Of a DNA stretch of 64,000 bases, positions 10,255-21,074 are shown one piece after another; the first letter of the stretch is position 1; each line of letters starts with the position of its first letter. The stretch is from Notamacropus eugenii (taxonomy: Eukaryota > Chordata > Mammalia > Diprotodontia > Macropodidae): positions 92,176,575 through 92,240,574 of the forward strand of contig NC_092872.1 of assembly GCF_028372415.1 (NCBI RefSeq), given 5' to 3'. The notes below the pieces were generated by a model that did not search any database, was not told the DNA's origin, and saw only the letters and a list, made by a program, of their open reading frames with translations. The position numbers and the translations under genes are program-made.

Positions 10255-11332
10255 TCTGGCTCTAGTTCCAGAATATTTTCTGCTCTACCATTTGCAGAGT
10301 AGAAATATATTAGAGAGTAGTATTCTCTGAGTAATGGAATTGCGAGGGGGGAAGGGAGGAAGTATAAGGGAATATGTTGAGGAAAAAGGTCTTTTCAATA
10401 GTTCTCTTTAAATATCAACTGGGAGGAACCAGCCAAGTTTAAAAACATTTCCCTAAGATGGATAGGACAGAGAAATCCCAGCCCCTAATGAGAAAGCAAA
10501 AGTGTTTGAGTGATCTTTTCTTCTAGAGAAGAAATATGGAAAGGTCCAGGGACTGTTCCTTTCTATAACTTTAGCAGATGTAGCTTTCTCTCCTGGGAAA
10601 TCTTTTTTAAACTTGGAATTCTCTAATAAAGGTCCCAGAGTTGCCAAGATATACTCATATTTGGAGCAGGAGAATTTATTGGCTTACTCGGCTCATGTGT
10701 CAACTTCACTTGTGCATATGGATGACGAAAAATCATTAGGAAGATAACCTTGGCCCCTACCCCAACTCCAGACTTGGTTCTTCTAAATCAAACCAAGAGA
10801 AAACAAAGGTTTTATGAATTGGCTTCCACTCCCCAGTTCTTCCCCCAATACTCTTTCCATATACATCCCTTTCATCTGCCTGCATCATCAGCTTTGGGGT
10901 CTTTGCTCAAGCCATTCCAACCAAAATGGAGCAGAACTGGAGTCTATTTCTAGAATAAAGGAATGGGAGACCCCATTTCCCATTTCCTGACCCAAGACTG
11001 AGTGTTGCCTGATCTAAAAAGAAATTGAATTCGTCAAGAGAAATGGCTCTTTTCCAAACACCTCTTCAGTCAGTCAGGCCAGGGTTCTCCAACTGTAGCA
11101 AAGGTTTGAGTTTGGCTTGGGAGCTGGTGGAACAATCATCATCTTTGGCTGAGTTGGGCTTCCTGCCAGGCATCCTGCAAGATCATCACTGGAAACTACT
11201 CCTCACCCCTTCTAATGGGGCTGTGATCCACAGAAAAGCTGTAACTCAGAGGGATTTTTCTTTCTTCAAGAACCAAAATCAGATCCAATGCCCTGACTTT
11301 TACAAAAGTGGTAACTGAGAATCTCTAAAATG
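10255..11332. other. No recognised gene or repeat
   Basis: Over 1 kb with no recognised repeat. Frames up to 97 codons (for example 11025-11318) lack recognisable domains. Confidence 0.4.
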
Positions 11333-11573
11333 AAGAACAACTAGATCACACAGTGGTTAGAGGACAGGGCCTGAGTTCAAATCCAGCTTCAGATTCAGAC
11401 ACTTACTAGCTGCATGATCCTGGGCAAGCCATTTAACCCTGTTTGCCTCAGTTTCCTCATCTAAAAAGGAGCTGGAGAAGAAAATGGTAAATTACTCCAA
11501 CATCTTTGCCATGAAAACCTGCAAAAGGGTCATGAGGTCAATCAGAACTGAAACAACTGAATGACGAAAACAG
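11333..11573 (+). repeat. tRNA-derived marsupial SINE (RTE-tailed type)
   Basis: Full-length sense copy ending 'gaactgaaacaactgaatgac'. Confidence 0.88.
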
Positions 11574-11724
11574 TTCTATAGATAATAAAGAGTAAATTAG
11601 CTACCTCCCTAGACCCATTCCTCCACAACCCATTTTCAGCCTAAAGACTCATGATCTGCCTCAAATTCTATTGTACTCTCCTACAAGTTCTTAACCTGGC
11701 CCTGCCTTACATGGAACATTTTAT

Positions 11725-11886
11725 GCAACAGAGGAAAGAGCAGTGACTTTGGAGTCAGAGGATCTAGGTTCAAACCCCAGCCCTGCAACTTGATATCTGT
11801 GTGACCTTGGGGAAGTCATATAATTTCTGTGGGTTTTGGTCCCCTCATTTCCCCTTCTATCTCTGAATCTACAAGCCTATGATTCT
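11725..11886 (+). repeat. MIR-type SINE
   Basis: Sense MIR: 'ggagtcagaggatctaggttc', 'gtgtgaccttggggaagtca', with the tail 'gaatctacaagcctatgatt'. Confidence 0.75.
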
Positions 11887-12150
11887 CTTGGGGCAGCTAG
11901 CTGGTACCGTGGAGAGAGTTTTGGGTCTAGAGGCAGGAAAACTCCTCTTACTGAGTTTAAATCTGGTCTCAGCCAGTTGTTTAGGTCTGTGACTCTGAGC
12001 AAGTCACTCAATTCTGTTTGCCTCAGTTTCCTCATCTGTAAAAAGAACTGGAGAAGGAAACGGCAAACCACTACAGTATGTCTGCTAAAAGAACCCCAAA
12101 TGGGGTCTCAAAGAGAAGGACACAATTGAAACCGCTGAACAGCAACAATA
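11887..12150 (+). repeat. tRNA-derived marsupial SINE (RTE-tailed type)
   Basis: Full-length sense copy with clear head ('ggggcagctagctggtaccg') and tail ('ttgaaaccgctgaacagcaa'), directly after a MIR. Confidence 0.9.
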
Positions 12151-12174
12151 GTCTTCTTCCATCTGTCACCATTG

Positions 12175-12345
12175 TTAGTCTGACAAAGTAGAAGTGCCAG
12201 ATTTGAAGATATCTGACTTGAAGAACTCACACCTGGGTTGAGCTCTTCTGTATATTAGCTCTATTGACTTTCAGCAAGTCACCTAACATCTCTGAAACTA
12301 ACTTTTCTTACTTATGATCCAATCTTTTAAAAAATTCATTTCTCT
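12175..12345 (+). repeat. Degraded MIR-type SINE
   Basis: Weak sense MIR order: 'gaactcacacctgggttgag', 'ttcagcaagtcacctaacatc', 'ctgaaactaacttttcttac'. Confidence 0.4.
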
Positions 12346-12359
12346 GTAAAATGAGATTC

Positions 12360-12608
12360 TAAGGCAGTGTGGTATAGTGGATAGATAAGTGACCTTAGAA
12401 TCAGGAAGACCAAGGTTCGAATACTGCCTCTGGCACATGCTAGGTATACAACCATCAGTAAACCCCAGCTTCTCAGGGCCCCAGAAACTTTTCCAAGACT
12501 GTAAGTTTCAGAAAGACAGAAGAGTTTCCAGTCTTCATCAGCAGAGAGAGTTTCCACACCAGAAGTTCTCTACCCTGATGCAATAAATCATCAGTACAGA
12601 CTGGGGGA
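12360..12608 (+). repeat. tRNA-derived SINE, second subfamily (Mar1-like)
   Basis: Head 'ggcagtgtggtatagtggat', then a body unlike the commoner SINE: 'cttctcagggccccag', 'aagactgtaagtttcag', 'agagagtttccacacc', 'gatgcaataaatcatcag'. The interrupted SINE at 12802/15222 shares this body. Confidence 0.65.
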
Positions 12609-12687
12609 AAACATGGGAATAAAAATGGGGATGTTTGTACTTTATTGTAAGGCTCAAATGGGATAATGGATGTAACAATGATAATGA

Positions 12688-12800
12688 TGATGAGAGCTAA
12701 CATTTATATAGCACCTACTATGCGCCAGGCACTATGCTAAGCACTTGGCAATTATAATCTCAGCTAATCCTCACCATTACCCTGCAAGGTAAATGCTATG
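12688..12800 (-). repeat. MIR-type SINE
   Basis: Antisense MIR: 'gcacctactatgcgccaggc', 'aatcctcaccattaccctgc'. Confidence 0.7.
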
Positions 12801-12801
12801 T

Positions 12802-12860
12802 AGCAGTTGCTAGCAAGCCAACTTCAGGGTCATGAAGACCTGAGTTTAAGTCCCTTCTTT
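12802..12860 (+). repeat. tRNA-derived SINE, second subfamily, 5' part (split by HAL1 copy 3)
   Basis: 'cagggtcatgaagacctgag' is the SINE head. The element breaks at the target-site duplication and resumes at 15222. The duplication gtttaagtcccttcttt (12844-12860) is repeated exactly at 15205-15221. Confidence 0.75.
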
Positions 12861-13845
12861 TTTTTTTTTTTTCCAGGGATAGGAACTCACTATTTATTTA
12901 TTTTTTATTTGTTTATTTTTAACAGTTTATAACAGATAAAGCAATTCCAATGTTTGGTCAGGTGATACTTCTTTTTAAAGCATTTACCATATGGACCACA
13001 AAAGAATTTTTATTTTTAAACATTAACCAACTGAGACACAAATCATATTTATGTTGCTAACTTCACAAGCTCTTGACCTAATTGTCTCCACACTATTACT
13101 AAGAATTAAAGGACCCTCACTTATTGTTGTTGGTCTAAAGTCCTAAGCCTAATAGCTTAATTTTAGACAACCTTGGATGTTCCCCTACCCATAATCTATA
13201 ATTGAACAGATCTGGTATTAAGCTTACAAGCCTTTTGACTGTAGGAAATTGCCACCAATAGTAAGCATACAATATCTCCCCAACTTCATGTCAAGTCCAG
13301 GCAGGATTAGATTATCCACTTGCATTCAGTCAGGCTTAAAGTCTACCATGTGTCAGTGGGGAAACTGAGTCAGGAGAATCCCACTTCAGCCCATGCTGAA
13401 CAGTCGCTCTCCCACCCTTCCCTTGAGACCACCTGTGCAGTTCATACCAGCATCTCATCAGCTTACTGGCATCATGGATTGGAGGCTCAGACTGCCTTTC
13501 TTTCTACCCATACCTGGAATTAGACTCAGAACAGTCACTTAATAGTCCCATAGCATCTAAAAATGGCAAGTTCCAATAACCACGTTTCAAATATGATTAT
13601 AGTTTCTCTTTGGCTAAGGAACATCTTTTGAGGCAAGTCTTAAGTGACTTACATGCCTTTCTATACATGTTCTAGTTCCTGATTAAATGGCAATCATAAA
13701 ATCAAATTTGCCATTAAAACCTTGACTTTTCCATCAATGCCAAATTTTACCCGAGGTTACCTTCCTCTAGGAAATTTGGACTGAAATTCTTTTCTCCAAA
13801 CTAAAGATGTCATTGATTTATTCTCAGTAATTAATTCAGTCAATT
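12861..13845 (-). other. Candidate 3'-transduced flank of HAL1 copy 3
   Basis: Lies between the HAL1 3' boundary and the poly(A) tail inside one pair of target-site duplications. It shows no LINE, SINE or coding identity that I recognise. If it came from the source locus, its sequence should mark that locus elsewhere in the genome. Confidence 0.55.
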
Positions 13846-14829
13846 ATTTTAATACTAATTGCTTTTACATCACTTTGTAACATGTCCAATTTTTCTCCCC
13901 ATCACTCCCCTCCCCCTGCTTCCTAAAACCTTGCATTCTGATTACTCCTTCCCTCAATGTAACCTCCCCTCCATCACACCCCACCCCTCTCCTATCCCCA
14001 TCTTCTCTCTTTTCTTGCAGGGCAAGATAAATTTCCATCCCCCTATCCCTGTAGTTCTTATTTCCCAATTATATGCAATAAAAATTCTCAACATCCGTTT
14101 CTAATACTTTGAATTCCAACTTCTCTCCCTCCCACCCTCCCCAACCCCACTGAGAAGGCAAGCAGTTCAATACAAACTAAATATGTGTTGTTTTGCCAAA
14201 GACTTCCATAGTAATCATGTTGTGTAATACTAATTATATTGCCCTCTGACCTACCCCATCTCCCCTTATTTTTCCCCCCTGCAGTTGACCTTGTCTCTTC
14301 TTGAAAGTGTTTATTTCTAGTGACTCCCTTCTCCCATTTGCCCTCCCTTCTGTCATTCCCCTCACTCCACTTGTCTCCTCCTCTCCTACTTTCCTGCGGT
14401 GTATATAAATTTTCATATCAAATTTAGTGAGCATGTTATTCCCTCTTTCAGCCAATTGTGGGGAGAGTAGCTTTATTTCCTCCCAGCTTCTCTCTTATCT
14501 CCTCCATTGAATAAGATTTTTCTTATCTCTTTTATGAGTTATAGCCTGCCCCATTCCATTACTCCCTTTCTCTTCCTGGAATTTTCCTCCTTCACCCCTT
14601 AATTTTTATTTTATTTTATTTTTATTTTGTGTGTGTGTGTGTGTGGATGTCATCTCTTCTGATAAAACACACCCTGTGCTCTCTATCTACCTATGTGTAT
14701 GTGTGTGTGCGTATGTGCAATCTCTCTAACTACCCAAATCCTGAGAAAAGATTCAAGAGTTAAAAATATTTTCTTTCCATGTAGTAAAGTAAACAGTTCA
14801 GCTTTAGAGAGTCTTTTATGATTTTTCTT

Positions 14830-15204
14830 TTCTGTTTTCCTTTTCATGCTTCTCTTGATTCTTGTCTTGGGAAGTCAAATTTTTAAATACAGATCTGGTC
14901 TTTTCCTCAACATGAAATCTTGAAATTCGACTATATCACTGAATGACCATTTTTTCCTTTGAAGTATTATATTCATATTTGCTGAGTAGGTAATTCTTGG
15001 CTTCAATCCCAGTTCCTTTGACTTCTGAAATATCTCACTCCAAGCCCTTCGATCCCTTAATGTTGAAGCTACCAGATCCTGTGTTATCCCGATTGTATTT
15101 CCACAGTGCTCAAATTGTTTCTTTCTACCTACTTGCAGTATTTTCTCCTTGATCTGGGAACTCTGAAATTTGGCCACAATATTCCTAGGAGTTTCTCTGT
15201 TTGG
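14830..15204 (-). pseudogene. HAL1 ORF1 C-terminal domain fragment
   Basis: Matches the other copies in NRETPRNIVAKFQSSQIKEK, TLRDRRAWSEIFQKSKELGL and KPRITYSANMNIILQ. The coiled coil and RRM were lost to 5' truncation at insertion. Confidence 0.8.
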
Positions 15205-15221
15205 GTTTAAGTCCCTTCTTT
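15205..15221. repeat. Target-site duplication of HAL1 copy 3 (right)
   Basis: gtttaagtcccttcttt, 17 of 17 identical to 12844-12860. Confidence 0.95.
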
Positions 15222-15362
15222 GACAGCATACCGACATATACGTCTAAGACTATAAATCATAGAGAAGGTGCTGATTTGCATTGATTGAAGGAGTTTTTCC
15301 ACTTGGCTTTCATTCCCTATGCCAATTAAAACACAGGTCCAATCCAAGAGAAAAGGTAGGAG
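15222..15362 (+). repeat. tRNA-derived SINE, second subfamily, 3' part
   Basis: Continues the element broken at 12860: 'taagactataaatcatagag', 'ggtgctgatttgcattgatt', 'ccctatgccaattaaaacac', 'aggtccaatcc'. Confidence 0.7.
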
Positions 15363-15589
15363 GGGGCTCTTTATATAGGTAATATTAGCAACTAATATTG
15401 TCTCCCTTACCATTGTGTCCTGTCTCTGTCTTCAGATCAGCCCTCGAATCTAGCTGTCTAGAGATCCAGAACACTACTGGCTTCTATATCCCTCATCACC
15501 ACTTTCTCAGGTCTTTAAAGTTTAGGAGGAAAAGTACCTGCTCAGGTAGGGACAGGCCCAGACCCAGACCCTTACCTCTCTCTGCCTCT

Positions 15590-15692
15590 GTCTCAGTGTC
15601 TCTGTCTCTGTCTCTGTGTCTCTGTCTCTGTCTCTGTCTCTGTCTCTCTGTCTCTCTGCCTCTCTGTCTCTGTCTCTCTCTCTCTATATATA
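15590..15692. repeat. (TCTCTG)n / (TC)n microsatellite
   Basis: Hexamer and dinucleotide pyrimidine array ending in a short (TA)n. It explains the serine/leucine-only and arginine/glutamate-only open frames over it. Confidence 0.95.
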
Positions 15693-16205
15693 TATCTCGG
15701 CCTCCAAACATAACAGAAAGAAATTTTTAAAAAAGGAGTTGTCCCCCAGGTTCCCACCAGCCTATACTGAACATTCAAACTCAGTTTTGATTTTGCATTC
15801 GGCTGTTCCACTTTATCCCGCAAATTAGTTCCACATTCAGGCCAAGGTCTGTGGTTTCCACTTGTTTTTTGTAATCCATTCTTCCCAAGTCCTTGGCACA
15901 GAGATTAGTGACTTAGAGTCTGCTAGGTTCTTTTTTATTTATTCGGAAACAGAAAGAATTTCAGATTGTTTCACTGGAAGAGAAAAGCTGTGCAAGGAGA
16001 TAGGTCTACCATCCTGCTGAAAGGTAGTTTGAAGCTGACCGTTAACCCAGTCATTAAACACTAAGGTTTTGGTGCATCAATTTCCCAGGATGGAAGAGGG
16101 GCCACACCAAGATCTCAGGAGCTTTGGAACCCTAAGAGGGAAAAGGCAACCCAGAGCCAAGCTCCCTGGATGACTCAGGCCCTGACTTCTCTTCCCTGAT
16201 CCTAT
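15693..16205. other. No recognised gene or repeat
   Basis: Mixed-composition DNA with no recognised element. Confidence 0.4.
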
Positions 16206-16475
16206 GGAGGTATTGTTTGAAACTCTCTTATTGTAAAATCATGTCTGACTCTTCATGACACCGTGAACCATAGCAAGCCAATATTTTCCATGGGGTTTTC
16301 TCAGCAAAGATACTGGAGTGATTTGCCATTGCTTAATCCAGTGGATTAAGACAGACAGAAGTTAAGTAATTTGCCCAAGGTCACAAAGCTAATAAGTACC
16401 TGAGACTCAATTTGAACTCAAGTCTTCCTGACTCCAGGTCTAATAACATATCCACTGCACCATCTAGCTAGCTCA
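16206..16475 (-). repeat. tRNA-derived marsupial SINE (variant with 'atagcaagccaat' insert)
   Basis: Antisense copy of a variant whose tail-side block reads 'gaaccatagcaagccaatat', 'tttccatggggttttctcag'; head at the right end ('ccactgcaccatctagctag'). Confidence 0.8.
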
Positions 16476-16629
16476 GTTGAAGGCTCTACTCACCTTCCAT
16501 TTCGTCCTTGCCCAACCTTCTTTCCAGGCTGTGATTCATCTTAGAACTTGTTAAGATTCACTGAGAGGCAACCAGACTTTAATCCTATCTAGCCATCCCT
16601 CCCTGTCTAGTCCATCTACCACCCCCTTC

Positions 16630-17415
16630 TCTCCATCCATTCATTCAATTCACCAAACATTTACTAAGCACCTACTATGTGCACAATTATAAACTCCGGG
16701 AACATAAAGACAAACCCCAAATACCATGTTTCACTTCATAATCATCGCAAATTTTATGACAATTTTTTTGCAAAAAAAGTGGGGTACGACCATTATATGA
16801 AACTTTTTTAAAAAGTTGTGCCAGTATTACTTAAAAATCATTTATTACTAACCTATCTTTGGTGCAAGATTAGGATGCACAGAATACTCACGAATATACT
16901 TTAAAATTGGATACTGATAATTCTTGTTCTCTGAGAATTCTAGGCTCGTGACTCACAAGGCTCAAGAGATAAATGCGTATCTATATGTCGCTGGTGAATA
17001 CGTTGCTGTCCTGTTTACTTTGTGAGCGGTATGATGAACAGAATTATGCCATGAAATGACTACATGATGAAAGGTTACAAACCAATTTTTGTACTAAAAA
17101 ATAAAAACCAAAAAAAACCATGGTGTAACAATTACACACTGAAATACAGTAGTTCCTGCTCTCAAGGAACTTATATTCTCTTGGGAGGATTCAATTTGTA
17201 CAAAAACTAATTTAATGCAAAGAGGGAAATAAAGTTGGGCAGGGGAAAGATCAAATGGAATATTCTAGAAAAATTTGAGAAGGGATGTATCAGGGAAGGC
17301 TTCAAAGAGGGAGCAGATTTCCAAAACTGAGCCTTGAAAGAAGATAAAGATTTTGAGTAATGGAGATAAGGAGAGAGGATATTCTAGGTAGGAGGATTGG
17401 AGGGTGGGGTTGGGG
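16630..17415 (-). repeat. L2 LINE 3' region, split by a DNA transposon
   Basis: Antisense L2: 'acatttactaagcacctact', then after the insertion 'agttcctgctctcaaggaac', 'ttatattctcttgggagg', 'gggaaggcttcaaagaggg' and 'gccttgaaagaag'. The L2 reads through if 16725-17147 is ignored. Confidence 0.7.
16725..17141. mobile_element. Small hAT-like DNA transposon inside L2
   Basis: A 417-bp insertion that exactly interrupts the L2. Flanks repeat aaatac (16719-16724 and 17142-17147). Ends are weakly inverted (left 'catgtttcac', right complement 'cagtgtgtaa'), in keeping with hAT CA..TG termini. It encodes no recognisable transposase. Confidence 0.5.
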
Positions 17416-17823
17416 AGGCTTATGTGGCTTGTAAGAAACAAGAGAGGGAATATTGAGGTATTTTTTAAATCCCTTCACAACCTTCCTACCTTCTCAGTCT
17501 TTTTATACTTTAACCTTTTCTACATATGCTCTGGTTCAACGGCAGTGGTTTGTGATTCCGCACGGATGCCATTTCCATCTCCTGACTCCAAGCCTTTAAA
17601 GAAAGGGATAACTTCCATCTGAGCTACTTTTCTTCATTGTGCCGGAATGTCGAGTCTCAGACTTTCTGTGATTTGGAGATGCCTCCTTCCCCTCTCTTAC
17701 CCCTGGTATCAGTTGTCATAGAACACTGTAGCTACAGCAGGTGCTTCCTGGGTGAGCCTAAGCCTGGACCTCAGTCCCCAGACTCCCTTTTCTACTCTGT
17801 TTCTTTCACTGAGCTTCAATTTT
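17416..17823. other. No recognised gene or repeat
   Basis: Frames of 72 and 98 codons occur but have no recognisable domain. Confidence 0.4.
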
Positions 17824-18048
17824 TATGGTTGTTGAGTCATTTCAGTCTGTCTCTCCATGACCCCATTTGGGGTTTTCTTGGCAAAGATACTGGAAACATT
17901 TGCTTTTCTTGCTCCAGCTCATTTTACAGATGAGAGAACTGAGACAAACAGGGTTAAATGACCTACCCAGGGTTACGCAGCCTCTACAAGTGTCTGAGGC
18001 CACATTTAAACTCAGGTCCTCTATCCACTGCACCATCTAGCTGCCCCA
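17824..18048 (-). repeat. tRNA-derived marsupial SINE (RTE-tailed type)
   Basis: Full-length antisense copy, 'tctccatgaccccatttggg' to 'ccactgcaccatctagctgc'. Confidence 0.9.
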
Positions 18049-18285
18049 CAGAAGAGGAGCTTAGGTTACCAGATAGCATCCCCAAAGTGGATGTATCCAG
18101 CCTTAGGAACAACCTTGTGAATTCAGGAGGGTGGGATATCCAAGGTCCTTAAGTCAGCACCAGCTAAACTTCAGGAGGTATCCCCAGAAGCTAATTTTTT
18201 GAAAGGAGATTGTCCTGACCAGAAGATGAGCCAGGTCCTGGCCTTGCTGGCCCGGAGACATGGACCCTGAGGGAGTTATTTGGAA

Positions 18286-18465
18286 AGAGCAGAGCCCAGG
18301 TGAAAATGAAATTGCCAAAAATTTCACAGACAACGGACAAATACCTATGTACATACAACGTATGTACAGTATTAGTGGAAGACAATCTCAGAAGAAATGC
18401 CCTAGAAATAGCAGGAGAGAAGTAGAAGGGGAGGGCACAAAGAAAGTTGCTTAAATTCATGTTTT
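18286..18465 (-). repeat. Possible L2 LINE 3' fragment
   Basis: 'acctatgtacatacaacgta' and 'agaagaaatgccctagaaat' follow the order of the antisense L2 3' region seen at 60000-60200, but are much decayed. Confidence 0.35.
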
Positions 18466-18724
18466 AAGTATCAGCCTCCCAAGAAAAGCCTTATAGGTGT
18501 TGTAGATTATTGTATTATACTTTAGGTCTTTGTCAAAGTATACCTATGAAGTCTTCTGCGTTTTAAGCATTTCTTTTGTGCAGAAGAATAAATAGCTGTC
18601 CTATACTGATCTACCTTGTACACTGAGTACCTTTCTAATCCACTGTGGGAAGAACCTCGACATGAGACAAATTGAAGCTTTAAGTGACATTCTCCTGAGC
18701 CTCTGTGGTAGTATCACAAAGAGT
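18466..18724. other. Nothing recognised
   Basis: AT-rich stretch with no recognised element. Confidence 0.4.
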
Positions 18725-18945
18725 TAGAGATTCGTGGTTTTCCCCTTTTGTTCTGATTCTTCTTTCAGAACATGACTAATGTGGAAATATGTTTAATATG
18801 ACTGTACATGTACAGCCTTTATCAGATTGCTTGCCATCTTGGGGAGGGAAGGAAAAAATAGAACTCAAAATCTTATAAAAATGAATGTTGAAAACTTTAA
18901 AAAAAAATTAATCAATCAATTAAAAAACAACCATGAATCAGAGGT
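18725..18945 (+). repeat. L1 LINE 3' UTR
   Basis: Sense L1 3' end: 'cttttgttctgattcttctt', 'actaatgtggaaatatgttt', 'cagattgcttgccatcttgg', 'tgaatgttgaaaacttt', then A-rich tail. It matches the L1 3' end at 23286-23782. Confidence 0.8.
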
Positions 18946-18954
18946 TGTGAGAAA

Positions 18955-20155
18955 GCTCCTGACTACCATTTATTTAGAGTCTAGGCTATAAACTATATTT
19001 TTGGTAGTCATTTTATAAATGGTTTTCCTGGCTATCCTCCCTTTGCTCTGGATCAATTCATATACGTCTTCCCAGGTTTCTCTGAATCCATCGAATTTGT
19101 CATTTCTCAGGGAGCCAATAACATTCCATTCCATTCATATACCATACTTTGTTTAACTGCTCCCCCAACTAATGGTCCTTGACTTGGTTTCCAGTTATTT
19201 ACTACAAGAACAACAAAAAAGTATTACTGTAATTTTTTTTCTGTACATCTGAGCTCTTTGTTTTTACTTCTTTGGAGCATATGCCTATTATTGGTATAAA
19301 GAGTACACACAGTCTAATGACTTTTGGAGTATATTTCCAAATTTATTTAGAGAATACTTAGCCCAATTCACAGCACTGGTACACTAGTGTTCTTGTTTTC
19401 CCACAGACCTTCCCACAACCTCCCTTTTCTTTGTTTATCAACGTTGTCAATCAAATGGAACTGAAGTGGAACGTCAAGGTTGTTTTAATTTGCATTTTTC
19501 ACATTAGTGATTTGGAAGCTTTTTTCGCATGGTTGTTGATAGCTTGCAGTTTCGTTTTGTTTTTTTGAGAACTGCCTCTTTATATCCTTTGGCCATTTAC
19601 TTTTTCATATATATAATATATAAATATGTATTTTACTTTTTCTTATATGTTTGTATATCTTGGCTATCAGAACTTTATTAGAGAAATTTGTTACAAATAT
19701 CTTTCCCAGTTAAATTTCTCTTCTAATTCTAATTTCACTAACTTTGTTTGTTGTAAAAATTTTTACATGATCATATATTAAGAACTAGAAAAAATGGATG
19801 TTGGAGGTCATCTAGTCTAGCCCCCCCCATTTTACAAATGAGGAAACTGAGGCCAAGAGAGTTTTAGGAAGGTGCCCAGTCACAAAGATCAGAGGCAGTA
19901 TTTGAACCCAGACCCTCTGACTTCAGTGCCCTTCAATTTTATGTAATTGAAACTGTCCATTTTATTTATCTGTTATTATTATCGATATTCTTTATTTGGT
20001 CAAGAACTAATCCCATATCCATAGTTCCCTTCTCTTTTAATTTTTTTTCTGGTATGACATTTTATTTTAGTTCATGTGTCTATTTGGACCTTATTGTATT
20101 ACATGGTATGAGGTACTGATCTAAATCTAATTTTTGCTCTGCTTGACTTTTGTTC
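18955..20155 (-). repeat. L1 LINE fragment, ORF2 3' half
   Basis: Antisense ORF2 C-terminal region. The complement contains 'aatggccaaaggatataaag', 'agaggcagttctcaaaaaa' and 'tgcaaattaaaacaac', the order seen in L1 ORF2 across mammals. 20020-20155 encodes, on the minus strand, a decayed 'DLDQYLxP' region. Many stops; interrupted by a MIR-like element at 19775-19937. Confidence 0.75.
19775..19937 (-). repeat. MIR-type SINE inside L1
   Basis: 'ggaggtcatctagtctagcc', 'ttttacaaatgaggaaactg', 'aggcagtatttgaacccag' interrupt the L1 ORF2. Confidence 0.65.
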
Positions 20156-20229
20156 AGCTGCCTCTTAGCTAGGCATAGTGGCTCATGGGCAAAGTAATGA
20201 CTAAAGAAATGTGATTCTATCCTTATCAG

Positions 20230-20388
20230 GGAGAAGTAGTTTAGCATGATGGAAGGGAAATAGATTTAGAGCCACTGTACATGGGTTTGAGTCTTGGCAC
20301 TGCCACTTACTATCTTTGTGACCTTGGGCAAGCCACCCAAAACTCTCCAGACCTCTGTTTCTTCATCTGTAAAATTAGGGGTTCAGAA
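20230..20388 (+). repeat. MIR-type SINE
   Basis: 'gcactgccacttactatctt', 'gtgaccttgggcaagccacc', 'gtttcttcatctgtaaaatt'. Confidence 0.75.
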
Positions 20389-20590
20389 CACAAATGGAAG
20401 CATCAACCAAAAAAAAAACCCTAACTGAACATTGTACAATTATAATCATCAAGCTTGTCCCAATAGAGAGATCTGAAAATATATTTCCCTCACATCTTTG
20501 CAGAGGGGGTGGAATATTGTATATACTGTCAGACTCGGTTGGAATTGTTAGCTCGTTTACTGAATGGTCTTTTTTTCTCTTTAGATAGAT
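20389..20590 (+). repeat. Unclassified interspersed repeat, copy A
   Basis: Shares ordered landmarks with 58548-58980: 'aattataat', 'atatatttccctc', 'tttgcagagg', 'gtggaat', 'ttgtta'. The family was not identified. Confidence 0.5.
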
Positions 20591-20640
20591 AAATGAATGG
20601 ATGGATGGGTAGACAGAAAAAGAGATAGACAGATAATGGA
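20583..20640. repeat. GATA/GATG-rich simple repeat
   Basis: Short imperfect 'agatagat', 'gatggatgg' array. Confidence 0.7.
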
Positions 20641-20775
20641 GGATTTAGTATTTACCAGGCATTGTGCTAAGCACTGTGGTAATGAGGATACTAATCTAAG
20701 AAAAATAAAGAAGATGGTCTCTCCTCTCAGTGAGCTCATGTTCTAATAGGGAAAGATAAAATATAAAGAGTAGCT
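20641..20775 (-). repeat. L2 LINE 3' fragment
   Basis: Antisense L2: 'ccaggcattgtgctaagcac', 'ctctcagtgagctcatgttc', 'taatagggaaagataa'. Confidence 0.65.
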
Positions 20776-21074
20776 AGAAAATGGGGGGTGGGGGGTGGGG
20801 AGGGGAGGCAGGGAACAATGCCTGAGCAGGGAAAGAAGTAGAGCAGTCCAGGGAATGAGCTGAGTTGGGAAGAAAGGGCATGACCTCAAGAAATGACAAT
20901 TTCTTTATTCTTTGTTAAAAAGCATGGTTTACTGATTAGAGAAGGTGGAAGGGATGATATGAAGGTGACTGAAAACAAAAAACAAAACAGGTACTTTTTA
21001 AATGAAGGTGTTAGACTGGGTAGTTTCTAAGTTTCCTCCTACCTCCAAATCTATGATCTCTATATCCTGACAAT

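Larger units (their letters stand above)
12861..15204 (-). mobile_element. HAL1-like LINE copy 3, 5'-truncated, with about 1 kb extra 3' sequence
   Basis: One 2.34-kb insertion bounded by a perfect 17-bp target-site duplication (12844-12860 and 15205-15221), with the poly(A) tail seen as a T run at 12861-12872. Read on the minus strand, 15204-13846 is HAL1 from mid-ORF1 to its usual 3' end. The remaining 985 bp (13845-12861) does not occur in copies 1 and 2. An antisense AATAAA ('tttatt') near 12893 precedes the tail. The simplest reading is read-through past the HAL1's own poly(A) site and co-mobilisation of the downstream flank. Confidence 0.75.

Noticed and set aside
12861-13845. Considered as an independent retroelement next to HAL1 copy 3
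   Set aside because: No second duplication or second A tail was found between the two parts, so one joint insertion is simpler; kept as a candidate only.
18725-20155. Opposed L1 pieces considered as a twin-primed inversion
   Set aside because: The sense 3' UTR lies on the wrong side of the antisense ORF2 piece for twin priming; two separate insertions fit better.
20158-20195. 'tagctaggcatagtggctcatg', like the start of an Alu or 7SL
   Set aside because: Only about 22 bp; the following sequence does not continue as 7SL.
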